From: DATLCI01 sp035526435
Lineage (GTDB): Bacteria; Acidobacteriota; Terriglobia; Terriglobales; Acidobacteriaceae
Assembly: GCA_035526435.1 (NCBI GenBank)
Contig: DATLCI010000015.1
Coordinates: 1-18,402, forward strand
DNA: 18,402 nucleotides
Reading direction: 5' to 3'
Part shown: one piece after another, positions 1-5,910 of the stretch
Numbering within the stretch: position 1 is the first letter of the stretch
How the letters are laid out: the number at the start of each line of letters is the position of its first letter
Notes under the pieces: generated by a model
The model's input: only the letters and a program-made list of their open reading frames with translations
What the model was told of the DNA's origin: nothing
Database searches by the model: none
Made by a program: the position numbers and the translations under genes

Positions 1-80
1 TCCCAGAACGGATTTCCAGCGGCCCAAGGGCTATCTGTAGGGTAAAGAACGGAGGAAAGGCCGTCCCGTTCCCGACGAAC

Positions 81-130
81 GCCACTTCCCCTTGCTTTTG
101 GGTTAACCTCTTTCCATCGTGAAGCCCTCC
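81..130 (+). repeat. Leader segment shared with the region before the VWFA-like gene (copy A)
   Basis: The stretch has GCCACTT, then GGGTTAACCT, then TTTCCA and CGTGAAGCC in the same order as 3886-3935, with only small substitutions and indels. The last bases include the GTG start and first codons of the RHS ORF (MKPS). In the other copy they form the start of the VWFA-like gene (also MKPS). Bases 1-80 hold no gene that I can recognise, and an in-frame TAA at 104-106 closes the RHS frame upstream. The match is seen by eye; its origin (recombination or a mobile repeat end) is inferred. Confidence 0.55.
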
Positions 131-1636
131 CGCAAAGATACGGGTTCTAACTGGACTGAGTACATCTACTTCGGCTCTGAGGTCATCGCTGAAAAGAAAC
201 CTGGTTCAATCCTGGAATCCGCCACGCTGACCCAATCAGGATTAACTGCTTTCTACCCAAACTACATTGTTGACGGAGTCGTTTCCGGCGGCGCCTGGCA
301 CACGGACACTGCCTCCGCGGGCGCCTGGCTCAAGGCTGACTTCGGCAGCGCCACCACCGTGACCTCGGCCCGTATCTACGCCAGCACCAATGGCTATGCG
401 GGTAATTACAGCATCCAGTACTCAGACGACAACACGAATTGGACCACCGCCGCTTCGCTTACCCCTTACCAGATGTATTGGAATGTGGTGTCGTGGTCTC
501 ACTCGCAGCCGCACCGCTACTGGCGGCTTTATCTCAACAACGCTCCCGGTCCAGGTGCATGGTTGAATGAGCTTCAGCTTCTCCCCGGTGGAGGTTGGAC
601 GGACTACATCTTTGCGAGCGGCAAACGCATTGCCATGGCCCCCGGCACCGCGACCACCTTTGGCACTGAGTTTTACCATTCGGATCATCTCGGCTCCACG
701 CGCCTAATGACCAACTCCGCTGGCTGGCCCTTATCCTCAGGCACCTTCATGCCATATGGAGAGGAACTCGGCACAGCAACCAGCAACCATTACAAGTTCA
801 CCGGCAAAGAACGCGACGCCGAGACCGGGTGTGATTATTTCGGCGCAAGGTACTACTGCTCGAACATGGGCCGTTTCCTCACGCCAGACTGGAGCGCCGT
901 TCCCGTAGCTGTGCCGTACGCGGACATGACCGATCCGCAAACCCTGAATCTCTACGGCTACGTCAGAAACAACCCATTGAGTCACGCTGATGCCGATGGG
1001 CACTGCGGCGACGGTGGTGTTTGCGACATCTTGGCTGGAGCTGCGCAAGGCACGTGGAACTTCGCAAAGAATACCGTTGTCGGCACTGCCCAAATGGTTG
1101 CGGCATCGGACTACGAACGCGCAGCAATGGTCGTCGAGCCTGTCGTGACAGCAGGGCAGGACTATGCGGACAAAGGCGTGTCTGGCGTTGCCAACGCAGT
1201 TCTAGACCAGGGCGCGCAGGGCGCGATGGCGATCACCACCGAAGCGGTGCTCACTGGCGGACTGGCCGCATATGGAGCAAAGGGCGGCATCGAGGCAGTG
1301 GATCTCCAGGTCAAATCTATCGGCACCGGAGTCTCGAACAGCTCGGTGGTTGTCCGTGGAGGAACAGGTCCGATGCCAGCGGCAGGCGAGACATTTTCCG
1401 GTGCGGCTGGGAAGACAGTACAAGAAGCTGGCAGTGGTGTACCTCATGGAACGATACGGGAAACCACGGCTGGCGCAGTTCGTCAGAGTGGTGGACAGGT
1501 CAGAAGTGCTCCTGAGCCGACCAGAAGCGGAGCCATGAACAATCGTCACGTAAACGTCGTTGAAGGTAAAGGCAAACCGAGTACCTTCTCCGAGCCGAAA
1601 CCCAATCCGGTGCCGAAGAAAGACCGGGTTCAGTAG
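119..1636 (+). CDS. N-terminally truncated RHS-repeat protein with discoidin-like insert and variable C-terminal tip
   Basis: The 505-residue product is only the C-terminal end of an RHS/YD-repeat protein. Residues 10-25 (NWTEYIYFGSEVIAE) and 159-173 (GWTDYIFASGKRIA) are two copies of one RHS strand motif. Between them, residues about 31-155 look like an F5/8 type C (discoidin-like) carbohydrate-binding domain. The RHS-associated core follows (about 184-292), with DHLGSTR at 189-195, YKFTGKERDAETGCDYFGAR and LNLYGYVRNNP. Residues 297-505 are a variable tip, containing VVRGG (411-415) and GVPHGTIRETTAG near the end. In the family such tips are often toxins; I do not recognise an enzyme here. 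Full RHS proteins exceed 1000 residues, so most of the shell is missing. An in-frame TAA at 104-106 and a GTG start without a clear ribosome site suggest a displaced fragment. The downstream gene begins 13 bases after the stop. Confidence 0.8.
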   Translation: MKPSRKDTGSNWTEYIYFGSEVIAEKKPGSILESATLTQSGLTAFYPNYIVDGVVSGGAWHTDTASAGAWLKADFGSATTVTSARIYASTNGYAGNYSIQYSDDNTNWTTAASLTPYQMYWNVVSWSHSQPHRYWRLYLNNAPGPGAWLNELQLLPGGGWTDYIFASGKRIAMAPGTATTFGTEFYHSDHLGSTRLMTNSAGWPLSSGTFMPYGEELGTATSNHYKFTGKERDAETGCDYFGARYYCSNMGRFLTPDWSAVPVAVPYADMTDPQTLNLYGYVRNNPLSHADADGHCGDGGVCDILAGAAQGTWNFAKNTVVGTAQMVAASDYERAAMVVEPVVTAGQDYADKGVSGVANAVLDQGAQGAMAITTEAVLTGGLAAYGAKGGIEAVDLQVKSIGTGVSNSSVVVRGGTGPMPAAGETFSGAAGKTVQEAGSGVPHGTIRETTAGAVRQSGGQVRSAPEPTRSGAMNNRHVNVVEGKGKPSTFSEPKPNPVPKKDRVQ

Positions 1637-1649
1637 GAGGAGCAGAGCT

Positions 1650-1955
1650 GTGAATGATCTTATTCCGTTCGCGTACCGTGAATTTTACGACGTCCCCAGA
1701 CTCATCGTCGTCAGATTCAAAGGGAAAGTGCTGCTGCTCGATAGCCGCTTCGATGAGGCAGCAGACGACTACTCGGATGTCTACGATGTGTACGTGCTTC
1801 CTGCCGACATTCAAATCCCTGAGACGGGCTCTTGGGAGCATCTAGCTTCGCGCACGGCTCAAAAACTCGGAACTATCAAGGTTAGCGACGTGGCCTTTGA
1901 CGAAACGAAGCGGAAGCGGCTGAATCCCCAGTTCCTCTCCGGAATGGTTGGATGA
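1650..1955 (+). CDS. Small acidic protein after the RHS tip, candidate immunity protein
   Basis: The 101-residue product (VNDLIPFAYREFYDVPRLIVV...) is soluble, with an acidic segment DEAADDYSDVYDVY in the middle. I recognise no named family. The frame is open further upstream, but the GTG at 1650 is chosen because TAGGAGGA lies at 1634-1641, at good spacing, and overlaps the RHS stop codon. Tight coupling to a polymorphic RHS tip is the classic position of a cognate immunity gene; that role is inferred from position and size only. The stop codon at 1953-1955 is followed one base later by a dispersed repeat, so the toxin-like tip and this gene form a compact unit bounded by the repeat. Confidence 0.7.
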   Translation: MNDLIPFAYREFYDVPRLIVVRFKGKVLLLDSRFDEAADDYSDVYDVYVLPADIQIPETGSWEHLASRTAQKLGTIKVSDVAFDETKRKRLNPQFLSGMVG

Positions 1956-1956
1956 A

Positions 1957-2053
1957 GGCGGGTGGCCCAGACAAGCCTTCCATTTCTCCAGACACCGTTC
2001 AACCATAAAGAGTGTTTTGGGTGCCCCACATCGAGCGCAGCTCGTGTGGGAGG
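1957..2053 (+). repeat. Dispersed intergenic repeat, copy 1
   Basis: It starts with GGCGGGTGGCCCA (1957-1969). About 50 bases later TGGGTGCCCCAC (2018-2029) is followed by a perfect small hairpin, CGAGC-GCA-GCTCG (2032-2044), and GTGGGAGG. GGG and GCCCA of the left block can pair with CCC and TGGGT of the right block, so the unit may fold. It begins immediately after the stop codon of the preceding gene. Confidence 0.7.
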
Positions 2054-2129
2054 ACGTTCGAAGCCGCACGGATTCATCTGTGCCGACGAAATCATATACA
2101 CTTCTGCGCGAATCCAGGGGGAGCAGGTC

Positions 2130-2344
2130 AGATGGCATGGTGAAGCCGATCTACACCGACCAGGCGTCAGTGTCCTTGACGATAGGTGGCACTTCCGGCA
2201 GCACCCGCACCGGGCAGGTGCAGCATTCTGCTGGGCGAATGAGACCACCACTTTCTGCCACGGAGACCACCTCGGTTCGACGCGGATGATGACCAACTCC
2301 TGGGGCATGGTCATCCCGGGAAGGCCAGTGATGACTTCAAGAAG
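2130..2344 (+). pseudogene. Decayed RHS core fragment
   Basis: Translation in one frame gives TTTFCHGDHLGSTRMMTNSWG (residues encoded around 2248-2308), which matches the RHS core motif of the upstream gene (FYHSDHLGSTRLMTNSAGW). A neighbouring frame gives SLTIGGTSGSTRTGQ just before it. The following ORF reads KASDDFKKMGDAATS in yet another frame. The core therefore appears broken by frameshifts and shortened, lacking the ERDAETG and NLYGYVRNNP blocks. The exact borders are uncertain. It is best read as the remnant of a second RHS gene or a duplicated, displaced RHS end. Confidence 0.6.
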
Positions 2345-2671
2345 ATGGGAGATGCGGCCACTTCGTTAACCACAGTGGGTGGGGCTACAGCCATGATTCT
2401 TACCGGCGACTTGGACACAGCAGTAGAGTGGTCTAGTGTGGAAACCTTGTTCACTGGAGCGATAAGCAGGACCGTATTTGACAGTGTCCAGAACGCTGCA
2501 GAAACACTATCAAGCGGAACATCTCTCGTTGCGCCCGACAACAAGCCGAAAACATCCGATAAGAAGCAGGAAGGGAAGGATGGTCAAGGAAGCTCCAGCC
2601 AACAAGACAAGCAGAAGAAGCAGCAGGGGCAACAACAACAGCAGCAACAACGGCAAGACGAAAAGCAATGA
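2345..2671 (+). CDS. Orphan RHS-tip-like ORF with K/Q-rich tail
   Basis: The 108-residue product begins MGDAATSLTTVGGATAMILTGDLDTAVEW and looks like the alanine/glycine-rich linker found after RHS cores. The frame stays open a short way upstream, where it reads ASDDFKKM, so the ATG at 2345 may not be a true start. Residues about 66-108 are low-complexity and rich in Lys, Gln, Ser and Asp, ending in a run of seven glutamines encoded by mixed CAA/CAG codons. There is no ribosome-binding site of note. It probably was the C-terminal end of the RHS gene whose core lies decayed just upstream. Whether it is still translated is unclear. The next gene starts 16 bases after its stop. Confidence 0.45.
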   Translation: MGDAATSLTTVGGATAMILTGDLDTAVEWSSVETLFTGAISRTVFDSVQNAAETLSSGTSLVAPDNKPKTSDKKQEGKDGQGSSSQQDKQKKQQGQQQQQQQRQDEKQ

Positions 2672-2687
2672 ACGGGGAGTGTTAGGG

Positions 2688-3038
2688 ATGCCTGTACGAA
2701 AGGTTGCCGCAGTCTTCACAGCAAATGTCTTTCTAGTATTTCTCACAATAAGCGTGGCCCTTCGGCCTCAGCCTGACTCTCGTTGGTCAGCTCTGGGGTT
2801 TATATATATGCTTATCATTACGTTTAGCATTTGGAAGTACGCTTTTACGACGAAGCGCCCAATCGCAGTGACTGCTGTCCGGGTTGCTGCTTGGGTGTTA
2901 GCGGTCGTTGGAATTCCCGCAATGCTGATCAACATTCTCAATCAGCGGTCACTTTCGTCGACAATTCCTCCCATCATCCTAGCGGCAGTTTCTATGGTTA
3001 GCTTGATTTGGACGCACGACAAGACTGATGAAGGGTAA
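2688..3038 (+). CDS. Small membrane protein with four predicted helices
   Basis: The 116-residue product has hydrophobic segments at about 5-24, 34-53, 61-84 and 92-108, with a charged DKTDEG end. I recognise no family. The ATG at 2688 is preferred because GGGGAG lies at 2674-2679, eight bases before it. The frame is also open upstream but there it overlaps the preceding ORF. Its position directly after an RHS tip-like ORF would fit a membrane immunity protein of a lost toxin, but this is inference. A dispersed repeat begins about 57 bases after the stop. Confidence 0.6.
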   Translation: MPVRKVAAVFTANVFLVFLTISVALRPQPDSRWSALGFIYMLIITFSIWKYAFTTKRPIAVTAVRVAAWVLAVVGIPAMLINILNQRSLSSTIPPIILAAVSMVSLIWTHDKTDEG

Positions 3039-3094
3039 GGTGAATTCCAACCTCTTCGTTCAACAGCGGGCAGTCGTGGACTCTCTTGGAACAA

Positions 3095-3180
3095 GGCGGG
3101 TGGCCCATCCTTCTCGTTTCATATCCGGCCGATAGTAATCTATGACCTGGGTGCCCCACTCTTCGGCCCAGCCAAGGATC
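3095..3180 (+). repeat. Dispersed intergenic repeat, copy 2
   Basis: GGCGGGTGGCCCA at 3095-3107 and TGGGTGCCCCAC at 3148-3159 reproduce both conserved blocks with about 40 bases between them. The CGAGC hairpin of copy 1 is replaced by TCTTCGGCCCAGCC. Confidence 0.65.
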
Positions 3181-3313
3181 CAAAGACTTGCAAGTCAACT
3201 CCATGGGCCAAAGGGTGGGAAGGTTCTTGTAATGAAGGCCCGGGCGGGCAAATTTCCGGATTTTGTAACAGATTACTCCGCCCTACTCGACACTCGGGTC
3301 TATACACTCTCGC

Positions 3314-3384
3314 GGCGGGTGGCCCACGCAAGACTCATCTTATCTAAAGATTCTAACCACAAAGCTTGTTGTCTGGGTTTTTGC
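3314..3384 (+). repeat. Dispersed intergenic repeat, copy 3 (degenerate right end)
   Basis: The left block GGCGGGTGGCCCA is exact at 3314-3326. The text continues CGCAAGACTC and, further on, AACCACAAAG, as in copy 1 (AACCATAAAG). The right block has decayed to TGGGTTTTTGC at 3374-3384. A near-consensus promoter begins directly at this decayed end. Confidence 0.55.
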
Positions 3385-3412
3385 TTGACACCAATTCCCC
3401 ACTTCTGATAAT
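3385..3412 (+). promoter_or_regulatory. Near-consensus sigma-70-type promoter with no obvious gene
   Basis: TTGACA (3385-3390) is a perfect -35 and GATAAT (3407-3412) a close -10, separated by 16 bases. Transcription would start near 3420. No recognisable gene starts within 500 bases; the first is the VWFA-like gene at 3924. It could drive that gene through a long leader or an unrecognised small RNA. Confidence 0.45.
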
Positions 3413-3602
3413 ATTTATATATTATGTATATCACATAGATATAGATAATCAACTGCTTGGGATTCATAGATCGGCCGTTCAAATTCTTACCTTCCTTCAA
3501 CTTGATAGGGATATCGATTTTTAAGTCTTTTGTTTTCTTAGATACCAGAGGGGGGTGGGGTATCCCATCCGTCAGTTCGACCAGACGCCAAGGAATCCAC
3601 GC

Positions 3603-3656
3603 TAAGTCCTTTGTTTAACCGAGCTTACCTATAAGTCCTTTATTTGACCGAGCTTA
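3603..3656 (+). repeat. Tandem 25-base direct repeat
   Basis: Two units, 3603-3627 and 3632-3656, both read TAAGTCCTTT at the start and ACCGAGCTTA at the end and differ at two positions. They are 29 bases apart. A weaker third relative (TAAGTCTTTTG) lies at about 3522. Confidence 0.7.
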
Positions 3657-3722
3657 GCGGCGAAATTTCCGTAACACGTTTCGAATGACGAGCTTGCAAA
3701 ATCGAGGCGGGGTGTTTTATTT

Positions 3723-3816
3723 GGCGGGTGGCCCACACAAAGGCACTCTACTTTCATACCGTTCACCCTAAAGAATGTTCTGGGTGCCGCACATCGAGCG
3801 GAACTCGTTTGGGAGG
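3723..3816 (+). repeat. Dispersed intergenic repeat, copy 4
   Basis: GGCGGGTGGCCCA (3723-3735), then ACCGTTCACCCTAAAGAATG and TGGGTGCCGCAC (3781-3792), then CGAG-CGGAA-CTCG (3795-3807) and TGGGAGG. It is the closest match to copy 1 over its whole length, including the hairpin, whose outer four base pairs are kept. Confidence 0.7.
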
Positions 3817-3885
3817 TGGTGGGATGTTCTCATCCGTCGCGAGCATCCGCAAAGATTGCGATCCCCTTGAAGGCTTAGGCTTGCT

Positions 3886-3935
3886 GCCACTTTCCTATCC
3901 ATTCAGGGTTAACCTTTCCACACGTGAAGCCATCT
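3886..3935 (+). repeat. Leader segment shared with the truncated RHS ORF (copy B)
   Basis: GCCACTTTCC, GGGTTAACCT, TTCCA and CGTGAAGCC occur in the same order as at 81-130. In this copy the shared part runs into a good signal peptide, so this is likely the original context and copy A the derived one. Confidence 0.55.
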
Positions 3936-5000
3936 ACCCAAAAGGCCCTCTCGCTGGCATTGAGCATTGCGCTGTCAGCTCCGGCGCTTCCCAGCCAGGA
4001 ACCTCAAGAACCCACGTACTCGTCCAACGTTCGCGTGGTCAACGTTCTGGCCACCGTTCGCGAGAAGGGTGGCGCCATTGTGCATGACCTCACCAAAAAC
4101 GACTTCTTGCTCACGGAAGACGGGCGACTGCAAAACATCAAGTACTTCTCCCAGGTGGTCGATCAGCCGCTGACCATTGGCCTGCTGGTGGATACCAGCC
4201 TGAGCCAGCAGAACGTGCTGCCGGAAGAGCGTGCGGCCAGCTACGCATTCCTGAACAGCATGCTGCGCGACGCCGCCCTGCTGGCCGACAGCACCCGCCG
4301 CGATCCCGACCAGGCATTCCTCATCCACTTTGACTTCGAAGTAGAGCTGCTGCAAGACCTCACTTCTTCCCATCGGCAATTGGAAACCGCGCTGGACGAG
4401 TTGGGGATCCCCAGCCAGGACCGCGTGTGGCGCCGGAATTTCCAGCGTCGCCGGGGCGGTGGCCCCCGTGGCGGCGGCGGTCCGCGGCGCGGTGGCGGCG
4501 GCATGGGCACGCTGCTCTACGACGCCGTCTATCTGGCCGCGCATGACGTAATAGCGCCCGTGCAGGGTCGCAAGGCACTGATCATCCTCTCGGATGGCGA
4601 AGACCATGGCAGCAAGATGTCATTGGAAGAGAGCGTGGAAGCCGCCCAGCGCGCGGACACGGTCGTATATTCCATACTCTTCAGCGAGAACAGCGGCAAC
4701 ATCTTCGATCGCATGGCAAAAGGCGGCACGCTGATCGGCGGCGCCGGCGACGGCAAGAAGGTGCTGGAGAAGATATCCAAAGAGACTGGCGGGCGCATGT
4801 TTGAGGTGTCGCGCAAGCTGCCCATCCGCCAGATCTACGCGCAGATCGAGGAAGAGCTCCGCAATCAGTACAGTCTGGGATACTCGTCTGACCGGCAAGA
4901 CGACAGCATCAGCTATCGCAAGATTTCCGTCACGACCCGGCGAAAGAATCTGATCGTGCAAGCGCGCGACGGGTACTATCCGAATCGGCAGATGAAGTAG
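3924..5000 (+). CDS. Secreted VWFA-related protein of the acidobacterial type
   Basis: The 358-residue product starts at GTG with a typical signal peptide: lysines at 2 and 7, a hydrophobic core at about 9-19 and a likely cleavage near APALPS-Q. Residues 35-80 (VRVVNVLATVREKGGAIVHDLTKNDFLLTEDG) are the conserved N-terminal module of the VWFA-related Acidobacterial domain family (TIGR03436). A von Willebrand A domain follows, with a MIDAS motif D90-T-S-L-S94, T196 in GTLLYDAV and D224 in ILSDGED, all expected to bind a metal ion. Residues about 170-193 are an Arg/Gly-rich insert between MIDAS parts, which is unusual. The C-terminus (QYSLGYSSDR...DGYYPNRQMK) is the family's usual end. The protein is probably exported and may bind other proteins; no substrate can be named. 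No clear ribosome-binding site precedes the start. Confidence 0.9.
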   Translation: MKPSTQKALSLALSIALSAPALPSQEPQEPTYSSNVRVVNVLATVREKGGAIVHDLTKNDFLLTEDGRLQNIKYFSQVVDQPLTIGLLVDTSLSQQNVLPEERAASYAFLNSMLRDAALLADSTRRDPDQAFLIHFDFEVELLQDLTSSHRQLETALDELGIPSQDRVWRRNFQRRRGGGPRGGGGPRRGGGGMGTLLYDAVYLAAHDVIAPVQGRKALIILSDGEDHGSKMSLEESVEAAQRADTVVYSILFSENSGNIFDRMAKGGTLIGGAGDGKKVLEKISKETGGRMFEVSRKLPIRQIYAQIEEELRNQYSLGYSSDRQDDSISYRKISVTTRRKNLIVQARDGYYPNRQMK

Positions 5001-5031
5001 AGCAGTGGCTTGTGGAGTGGCTAGGCGGCGG

Positions 5032-5090
5032 GTACTGACGATTGGATGGCCGTCTCCCACGCCCTCGGATTTCTGATAATCTGTCAGTAC
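5032..5090. promoter_or_regulatory. Inverted repeat and -10-like element before tRNA-Arg
   Basis: GTACTGAC at 5032-5039 is the exact reverse complement of GTCAGTAC at 5083-5090. Inside the right part, GATAAT (5075-5080) is a good -10 about 22 bases before the tRNA, but no convincing -35 is seen at normal spacing. The inverted repeat lacks a T-run, so it is not a typical terminator. Confidence 0.35.
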
Positions 5091-5101
5091 TTGCCTTACG
5101 C

Positions 5102-5178
5102 GCGCCCGTAGCTCAGCTGGATAGAGCGAACGCCTCCGGAGCGTTAGGTCGGGAGTTCGAACCTCTCCGGGCGCGCCA
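5102..5178 (+). tRNA. tRNA-Arg (anticodon CCG)
   Basis: A full cloverleaf can be drawn: acceptor GCGCCCG (5102-5108) with CGGGCGC (5168-5174), D-arm GCTC/GAGC, anticodon stem AACGC/GCGTT (5129-5145) and T-arm GGGAG/CTCTC around TTCGAAC. The anticodon loop CTCCGGA places CCG at 5136-5138, which reads the arginine codon CGG. The discriminator is G (5175) and CCA is encoded at 5176-5178. The convergent NTF2-like gene ends 12 bases after it. Confidence 0.96.
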
Positions 5179-5189
5179 TTTCCCTCTTC

Positions 5190-5618
5190 CTAACCCTTAT
5201 CGACGTGCGAGAGATGCTCGTGGACGATGCGCAACTTGCCGTCAGGATCGTAGGCGAAGACCTGGGTCGCGCGTCCGTTGCGAATGTCTTCTTCCGCGGC
5301 TGCGTTGATGCCGGTAGCCACTTTGCTGGCGTGGAAGGTGAACGTATAGCTGGCTACGGCGGCGTGGTCACCGATCAAGATCACGTCGATCATGCCCGGC
5401 GTGGCGCGCAGCGTGGACTTGGCGTGGAAATATTCGCGCTGGCGGCGGGCTGCCGCCAGCCGTCCTGGCTCGGGTCGCGTGGACGAGGAGCCAAACACGC
5501 TGGCCTCAGGCGCGTAGAAGTCCATCAACTGCTCTGATTGTTTGCTGCTGAAGGCGCTCCAAAAGCGTTGCACCTCAGCTTTGATCTGGTCAATGGTGAG
5601 CTTTTGCAAAGTAGCCAT
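5190..5618 (-). CDS. NTF2-like (SnoaL/DUF4440-type) protein
   Basis: The 142-residue product has the pattern of the NTF2-like cone fold: an N-terminal helix (IDQIKAEVQRFWSAFSSKQSEQLMDFYAPEASVFGS), then later strands such as VASYTFTFHA and the C-terminal LRIVHEHLSHVDKG. The last is the common 'WRIVHEHxS' end of SnoaL/DUF4440-type proteins. These may be enzymes or simple ligand binders; no substrate can be named. It starts 15 bases after the stop of the 91-residue gene and is probably the last gene of the transcript that contains the glycine cleavage genes. No link to glycine metabolism is known to me. Confidence 0.75.
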   Translation of the reverse strand: MATLQKLTIDQIKAEVQRFWSAFSSKQSEQLMDFYAPEASVFGSSSTRPEPGRLAAARRQREYFHAKSTLRATPGMIDVILIGDHAAVASYTFTFHASKVATGINAAAEEDIRNGRATQVFAYDPDGKLRIVHEHLSHVDKG

Positions 5619-5633
5619 ACGATTGCCAATAAA

Positions 5634-5909
5634 CTATTCCGTTTTCCGCTCCGCGTCACGCACTTTTCGCAACTCTTCCATCACCGAGCTGACCAGCTCT
5701 TTGGCATCCTGCAACGACTTCTGGACGGCTTGAATGTCTGTCGCAGGCAGGCTGGGATTGCGATTGCTGCGGCAATAGACCCCGTGCTGTCCGGCAAGGA
5801 TGAGCGCGTCGGTCAGCGAATCGAGCGCCACCGCAAGGCGACCGCGCGGGATGCCGAACATGACCTCGTGCTTCTCCAGATCATCGCGCTTTTCGTCAAA
5901 GACGGACAC
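5634..5909 (-). CDS. Unknown 91-residue protein after gcvPB
   Basis: I do not recognise this protein. It starts at GTG one base after the gcvPB stop codon, which strongly suggests translational coupling. It has an amphipathic C-terminal half (about 57-91, IQAVQKSLQDAKELVSSVM... ending in charged residues) that may form a helix or coiled coil, and a middle stretch (GQHGVYCRSNRNPSLPA) with one cysteine. There is no signal peptide and no membrane segment. Its coupling to gcvPB suggests co-expression with the glycine cleavage system, but function is unknown. Confidence 0.65.
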   Translation of the reverse strand: MSVFDEKRDDLEKHEVMFGIPRGRLAVALDSLTDALILAGQHGVYCRSNRNPSLPATDIQAVQKSLQDAKELVSSVMEELRKVRDAERKTE

Positions 5910-5910
5910 G

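Larger units (their letters stand above)
3039..3923. other. Gene-free, repeat-rich stretch
   Basis: No ORF here has a family resemblance; the short ones run through repeats. The stretch holds three copies of the dispersed repeat (3095, 3314, 3723), a near-consensus promoter (3385-3412), an AT-rich palindrome ATAATAT-TTAT-ATATTAT (3408-3425), a small hairpin GATACC/GGTATC around a G-rich loop (3541-3564), a tandem repeat (3603-3656) and the leader of the VWFA-like gene. The part from about 3400 to 3540 is clearly more AT-rich than its surroundings. Confidence 0.7.

Noticed and set aside
2620..2665. Simple CAA/CAG repeat as a phase-variable tract
   Set aside because: The codons are mixed (CAA and CAG) and the run is short, so slippage at a pure tract is unlikely.
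3603..3656. CRISPR array
   Set aside because: Only two units with a four-base gap; no spacer-sized unique sequences and no cas genes.
3975..4607. Leftward ORF opposite the VWFA-like gene
   Set aside because: It mirrors a well-supported VWFA coding frame and has no recognisable features.
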